Below are positions 13,429-17,098 of a DNA stretch of 17,098 nucleotides, piece after piece. Where the stretch lies: positions 1 to 17,098 of the forward strand of contig DATLNM010000033.1 in the NCBI GenBank assembly GCA_035536775.1. Reading direction: 5' to 3'. This DNA comes from DATLNM01 sp035536775 (GTDB lineage Bacteria > Actinomycetota > CADDZG01 > WHSQ01). Each line of letters opens with the position of its first letter. The first letter of the stretch is position 1. A program made the position numbers and the translations under genes. The notes under the pieces were generated by a model, which ran no database searches, had not been told where the DNA came from, and was given only the letters and a program-made list of their open reading frames with translations.

Positions 13429-14852
13429 AGGTACGGCGACAGCTCGGATGTGAAGTCGGTCGTCTCGATCCGCGCGCGCAGAGCGGCCAGGAAACTGGCT
13501 GCTTCCGCTCCGTCTATGGCGCGGTGGTCCCACGACATCGGAAGGAAGCCCATGCTTCGCACCGCGATCGCGTCTTCTTCGGTTACGACGACGCGCTTCT
13601 GGATCGCCTCGAACGCAAGGATCGCCGTTTGTCCCTTGGGGATGATCGGCACCGACATGATCGAGCCGAACGGGCCCGGATTGGTGATGGTGAAGGTCCC
13701 GCCCGCGAGATCGTCGGGCGTCAATTTCTTTGTACGGGTCCGCGTCGCGACGTCGTTGATGCCACGCGCCAGTCCGACGAGGTTCTTCTCGTCTGCGTTG
13801 TGGATAACCGGCACGATCAATCCACCGCCCTCGAGCGCGACCGCGATCCCCAGGTTCACGTAGTGCTTGAGGACGTTTGCCGAACGCGCCTCGTCATATG
13901 TGGAGTTGATCTCAGGCATCTCGAGCAGCGTTTCGCACACGGCCTTGGCGAGGAAAGGCATGAACGTCAGGTTGAAGCCCTCGCGCGCCTTGAAGTTCTC
14001 TTTGGCGGCGGTGCGGAGCTTGACGATGTTGGTCCAATCGGCCTCGACGGCATTCCACGCGCGTGCCGTCTCGAGATGCGAGGCGACCATGTGCTCGGCC
14101 GTGCGACGGCGGATGTTGGACCATGGGACGACCTCTTCGCGCCCACGCTCGCCGCGAGGGGCCGGCGGCGCCGCTTGCGCGGGCGCCCCGGATGCTTCAG
14201 ATGCGGGGGCCGTTGCAGCCGGTGCGGCGCCTGACTTCTTGGCCTCGACGAACTTGAGAACATCTTGCTTGCGGATGCGTCCGCCGGTCCCAGTCCCCTG
14301 GATCTGGTCGAGGTCGACGCTGTGCTGGTCGGCGAGCTTCCTGACCAGCGGAGAGATGATCCCGCGCTTGCTGTGATCACCTTCGGCTGAGGAAGGGGCC
14401 TCCGCGGGCGACCCAGTCGCCGCGGGTGCCGTTGCTGCAGGGGCAGCTGGTGCGGGCGGTGCTGGAGTTCCTCGTACGGGAGCCTCCGGCTGAGTCGGTG
14501 GCGCGGCCTCAGGCGTCGGGGCCTCGAGCGTCGCGGGCGGTGCTCCTGCCTCCCCCGCGGGCGCTTCCGCCGCGGGCTGCTCTGCCTCGCCACCACCAGA
14601 CGGAGCCTCCTCGCCTTCGCCGCCGATGATGGCTAAGGCGGTTCCGACGCGTACGGTCTCGCCTTCGGGCACGAGGATCTTCTGGATGATGCCCGACGTC
14701 GTGGACGGGACCTCTGAATCCACCTTGTCGGTCGAGATCTCGACGAGGAGCTCGTCCTCGGAGATCGTGTCGCCCTCTTTCTTCAGCCACTTCGTGATCG
14801 TGCCCTCGACCACCGTCTCGCCGAGCTGCGGCATCTTTATCTCAGTACCCAC
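13425..14852 (-). CDS. bkdC: 2-oxoacid dehydrogenase E2 component, dihydrolipoyl acyltransferase
   Basis: A 475-residue core subunit. One lipoyl domain occupies about 1-80, with the lipoylated K43 in STDKVDSE. A long Ala/Pro-rich linker follows (about 81-160), then an E1/E3-binding domain (165-202, IISPLVRKLADQHSVDLDQI), a second Ala/Pro linker, and the acyltransferase domain from about 235 to the end with catalytic H443 and D447 in SWDHRAIDG. The single lipoyl domain fits branched-chain and simple E2s; many actinobacterial pyruvate or oxoglutarate E2s have two or three. The GTG at 14852 is set by AAGGAG seven bases upstream. The 130-base gap back to the E3 gene contains no gene and only weak promoter-like TAATCT, so co-transcription with E3 is likely but unproven. 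The acyl substrate is inferred, not proven. Confidence 0.94.
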   Translation of the reverse strand: MGTEIKMPQLGETVVEGTITKWLKKEGDTISEDELLVEISTDKVDSEVPSTTSGIIQKILVPEGETVRVGTALAIIGGEGEEAPSGGGEAEQPAAEAPAGEAGAPPATLEAPTPEAAPPTQPEAPVRGTPAPPAPAAPAATAPAATGSPAEAPSSAEGDHSKRGIISPLVRKLADQHSVDLDQIQGTGTGGRIRKQDVLKFVEAKKSGAAPAATAPASEASGAPAQAAPPAPRGERGREEVVPWSNIRRRTAEHMVASHLETARAWNAVEADWTNIVKLRTAAKENFKAREGFNLTFMPFLAKAVCETLLEMPEINSTYDEARSANVLKHYVNLGIAVALEGGGLIVPVIHNADEKNLVGLARGINDVATRTRTKKLTPDDLAGGTFTITNPGPFGSIMSVPIIPKGQTAILAFEAIQKRVVVTEEDAIAVRSMGFLPMSWDHRAIDGAEAASFLAALRARIETTDFTSELSPYL

Positions 14853-14982
14853 GAAGGAACTCCTTATTTGAGTTGATCGATGGGGATGGCAGAGCCGATG
14901 CAGGGCCCCCCAGCCCTCGTTCAGATAGGTCGAAGATTACCTGGTCGCGGCGGGCCCCATTCGAGGGACCTCCCGCCCCCGG

Positions 14983-16401
14983 CTAGCCGTGAAGCGGCTT
15001 GCCCGCCAGCTCGAGGAAGGTCTCGCCGACCGCCTCGGACAGCGTCGGGTGAGGATGGATCAGCTCGGCGAGTTCCGATGGGAAGGCCTCCCACGCGGTC
15101 ACCAGCATCGCCTCGGAGATGAGGTCTGACGCCCTGGGGCCGACGATGTGGACACCGACGACGGCCCCGTCCTTCTCTGCGACGGTCTTCACGAAACCCT
15201 GCCCGCCCCCGAGCATCAGAGCGCGCGCATTCGCGGAGAACGGGTAGCGCTTGGTGACGACATCCATACCTGCATCCTTCGCCTTGGCTTCCGTCAGACC
15301 GACGGCCGCTACTTCGGGCTGGCAATAGATGACGTGTGGGATCTGCTTGTAGTCGATGGTCGCGGGACTCTCCCCCGCCAGTTGCTCGGCGAGCTTGATG
15401 CCCTCGATGAACGCGACGTGGGCGAGCTGGGGGTGCGGCCAGTTGGCATCTGGGATGTGAACCGCGTCCCCGATCGCGTAGACACCGGGGACGGAGGTGC
15501 GGAACTGCTGGTCGACAACGATGAAGCCCCGGTCGACCGAAACGCCGGCTTCCTCGAGACCGATGCCTTCGGTGTTGGGGCCGCGGCCGATCGCCACGAA
15601 CATGCGATCCGCGCTCAAAGTGTGCTTGGTGCCGTCTTTCTCGATCTGAACCTCGACCCCCGAGTCCGTCGGCGTCGCGCCCGACACGGTGATCCCGAGA
15701 TGGAACTTGATCCCTCGCTTCTCGAGCAGCTTCAACAACGCCTCGGAGACGTCGTCGTCCTCAGCCGGCGCGATCTTTTCGAGCATCTCGACGACCTGGA
15801 CCTCTGCGCCGAACGAGCGATAGACGCTGGCGAACTCGAGGCCGATGTAGTTGCCGCCAACGACGATCACGGACGACGGGATGTCCTGGGCCACCAACCC
15901 GTGGTTGGAGTTGTGGACCTTGTCCCCGTCCGCCGCGATGAAGGGAAGGTCGCGCGGGTAAGACCCCGGGGCGACGACGACACCCTTCGTCCCCTGCAGC
16001 CTTCGAGTGCCGTCGGCGGTGGTCACCTCGATGGTTTGTGCATCCGCCAGGCGACCCTCACCCTCGACGAGCGTGATCTTCTTGCGAGCGACGAGACCCG
16101 AGAGGCCCTTGTACATCCGTCCCACGACACCGTCCTTGAAGTTCAGGACCTTTCCCCAGTCGACGAGTGGCTCCTGGACGATCACCCCGAAATTGCCGGC
16201 CTCTCGGATCTCGTCCATGAGGTCTGCCGCGTGCAGGAGCGCCTTGGTTGGGATGCAGCCGCGATGCAGGCACGTGCCGCCGACCTTGTCGCGCTCCACC
16301 ATCGCCACGGAGAGCCCGAGTGAGACCGCGCGGAATGCAAGTGAATAACCGGCATTGCCACCGCCGAGGATTACTACGTCGAAAGTTTCGTTGTCCGCCA
16401 C
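14983..16401 (-). CDS. lpdA: Dihydrolipoyl dehydrogenase (E3)
   Basis: A 472-residue FAD enzyme that reoxidises the dihydrolipoyl arm of E2 and reduces NAD. The N-terminal FAD motif is GGGNAG (13-18) and the redox disulfide is C44/C49 in GGTCLHRGCIPTK. A second dinucleotide-binding region lies near VVGGNYIGLEFASVYRSFG (about 180-198). The C-terminal active-site pair is H451 and E456 in HPHPTLSEAVGE. The GTG at 16401 follows AGGAGGCGG. It is the first enzyme of the dehydrogenase/lipoate block and begins 54 bases after ferritin. GGGNAG instead of the usual GGGPGG or GAGPGG is a minor variation. It may also serve other lipoyl complexes of the cell. Confidence 0.96.
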   Translation of the reverse strand: MADNETFDVVILGGGNAGYSLAFRAVSLGLSVAMVERDKVGGTCLHRGCIPTKALLHAADLMDEIREAGNFGVIVQEPLVDWGKVLNFKDGVVGRMYKGLSGLVARKKITLVEGEGRLADAQTIEVTTADGTRRLQGTKGVVVAPGSYPRDLPFIAADGDKVHNSNHGLVAQDIPSSVIVVGGNYIGLEFASVYRSFGAEVQVVEMLEKIAPAEDDDVSEALLKLLEKRGIKFHLGITVSGATPTDSGVEVQIEKDGTKHTLSADRMFVAIGRGPNTEGIGLEEAGVSVDRGFIVVDQQFRTSVPGVYAIGDAVHIPDANWPHPQLAHVAFIEGIKLAEQLAGESPATIDYKQIPHVIYCQPEVAAVGLTEAKAKDAGMDVVTKRYPFSANARALMLGGGQGFVKTVAEKDGAVVGVHIVGPRASDLISEAMLVTAWEAFPSELAELIHPHPTLSEAVGETFLELAGKPLHG

Positions 16402-16455
16402 CTGCCGCCTCCTGACGCCCTTTTTCAGTTGACGATACAGGGCCGGGCGAGGGTC

Positions 16456-16959
16456 CTACGCGGCGGGCGCGCCTCCTCTTGAACCCATCTCACGGTCGAT
16501 CAACAGCAGCGTGGCGGGGCTGTCACCCGCCATGCGCAGCTGTTCGACGATCTGTGTCGCCATCTTCTCTTCCTCGACCTGCTCGGTGATGAACCACTGG
16601 AGGAAGACCTGGCTCGGGTAATCCTTCTCCTCGACGGCGTGCCCATAAAGATCGTGGATCGCCGTAGTGACCTCCTTCTCGGACGCGAGCGCCTGCTGGA
16701 AGGCATCGAGCGGCGACGTGTACTCGGTCCGCGGGGCGTCGATCGCGAGCAACGTGACCGAACCACCCGTGTCATAGATGTGCTCCCAGAACTTCATCGC
16801 ATGCACGTACTCCTCAGAGGCCTGTTCCTTCATCCACGCCGCGAAGCCGGGGAAGTTCGCATCCTCGAAATAGGCACCCATCGCGAGATACGTGTAGGCG
16901 GAGTAGAGCTCCTTATTGAGGTGCTTGTTCATCGCTTCCTGCAGGCCTTTGCTCAGCAT
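16456..16959 (-). CDS. ftnA: Non-haem ferritin
   Basis: A 167-residue iron-storage subunit expected to form a 24-mer cage that oxidises and stores iron in the cytoplasm. The ferroxidase residues line up with E. coli FtnA numbering without a gap: E17, E50, H53, E94, Q127 and E130. No haem-binding methionine typical of bacterioferritin is evident at the expected place, so ferritin is preferred. The ATG at 16959 follows AAAGGAG with good spacing. It is followed within 54 bases by lpdA on the same strand. No terminator is visible in that gap, so ferritin could share a transcript with the iron-sulfur-dependent lipoate genes. No clear iron-regulator box is seen upstream. Confidence 0.95.
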   Translation of the reverse strand: MLSKGLQEAMNKHLNKELYSAYTYLAMGAYFEDANFPGFAAWMKEQASEEYVHAMKFWEHIYDTGGSVTLLAIDAPRTEYTSPLDAFQQALASEKEVTTAIHDLYGHAVEEKDYPSQVFLQWFITEQVEEEKMATQIVEQLRMAGDSPATLLLIDREMGSRGGAPAA

Positions 16960-17040
16960 GGAGGCTCCTTTCGAAGGGGCGGGCGTTTTGCTTTTGTCCG
17001 AGCATCACCTGGATATGCATTGCCCGCAACGGGGGGCCGC

Positions 17041-17057
17041 CGAACGCGAAGCGTTCG
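17041..17057. repeat. Inverted repeat upstream of ferritin
   Basis: CGAACGC and GCGTTCG pair perfectly around the three-base loop GAA, and outer bases add partial pairing after one mismatch. It is about 80 bases upstream of the ferritin start. It could be the terminator stem of a gene beyond the right edge, a leader hairpin or an operator. There is no T-run. Confidence 0.5.
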
Positions 17058-17080
17058 CCGGACCGAACAAGGGTTGCTAC

Positions 17081-17095
17081 CAGGGCGTCGCCCTG
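17081..17095. repeat. Second inverted repeat at the right edge
   Basis: CAGGGC and GCCCTG form a perfect six-base stem around GTC. Together with the hairpin 24 bases away it makes a two-hairpin block between ferritin and whatever lies beyond the window. No coding signal is seen from 16960 to 17098. Confidence 0.5.
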
Positions 17096-17098
17096 ACA

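Noticed and set aside
13429..13533. A 35-residue N-terminal extension of LipB.
   Set aside because: It lies over the conserved C-terminus of E2. The ATGA overlap at 13425-13428 gives a natural coupled start.
12727..13863. A long plus-strand open frame of 378 residues across lipB and E2.
   Set aside because: It is antisense to two clearly conserved genes, has no recognisable motif and is typical of shadow frames in GC-rich DNA. The same applies to the 391-residue plus-strand frame over lpdA at 15148-16323.
14853..14982. A terminator or independent promoter between the E3 and E2 genes.
   Set aside because: Only a five-base stem (AGGGC/GCCCT) and an isolated TAATCT are present, with no T-run and no matching -35, so neither call is supported.

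Overview
The window reads as a GC-rich bacterial chromosome segment, most likely from an uncultured actinobacterium or a close relative. The support for this is a seven-iron ferredoxin of the mycobacterial FdxA type, frequent GTG starts, and two genes whose start codons lie six bases downstream of a -10-like hexamer with no Shine-Dalgarno sequence (leaderless style). I see no integrase, transposase, CRISPR array, rRNA or tRNA. This looks like core metabolism rather than a mobile island, and the placement is inference from sequence feel only.

Left part (1-4496, all minus strand). A GMC flavoprotein oxidoreductase, a short-chain dehydrogenase and a small lipoprotein form one unit. After a break with a candidate promoter come ferredoxin FdxA, an overlapping 86-residue protein of unknown function, and the start of the alpha subunit of a 2-oxoacid:ferredoxin oxidoreductase (KorA, cut by the window edge). 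FdxA is an obvious candidate redox partner for KorA.

Centre (4497-5700). A 346-base divergent intergenic region carries a seven-unit 17-bp tandem repeat just upstream of a plus-strand crotonase-fold gene. A shorter, related 17-bp direct repeat faces the GMC gene on the other strand. The crotonase gene then collides head-on with the ABC operon: the two stop codons share one CTAG palindrome.

Right part (5697-16959, all minus strand; transcription runs right to left). The order is ferritin, dihydrolipoyl dehydrogenase (E3), acyltransferase (E2), lipB, E1 alpha, E1 beta, lipA, then a four-gene CUT1-type sugar ABC importer (permease, binding lipoprotein, ATPase, permease) in which every junction is a 4-base overlap. 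The E3-E2-lipB-E1-lipA block contains a complete branched-chain-type 2-oxoacid dehydrogenase complex together with the two enzymes that build lipoate on its E2 subunit. Overall the window links 2-oxoacid oxidation by two routes (ferredoxin-linked KOR and NAD-linked lipoyl complex), acyl-CoA handling (crotonase), alcohol or aldehyde redox (GMC plus SDR), iron storage and solute import.
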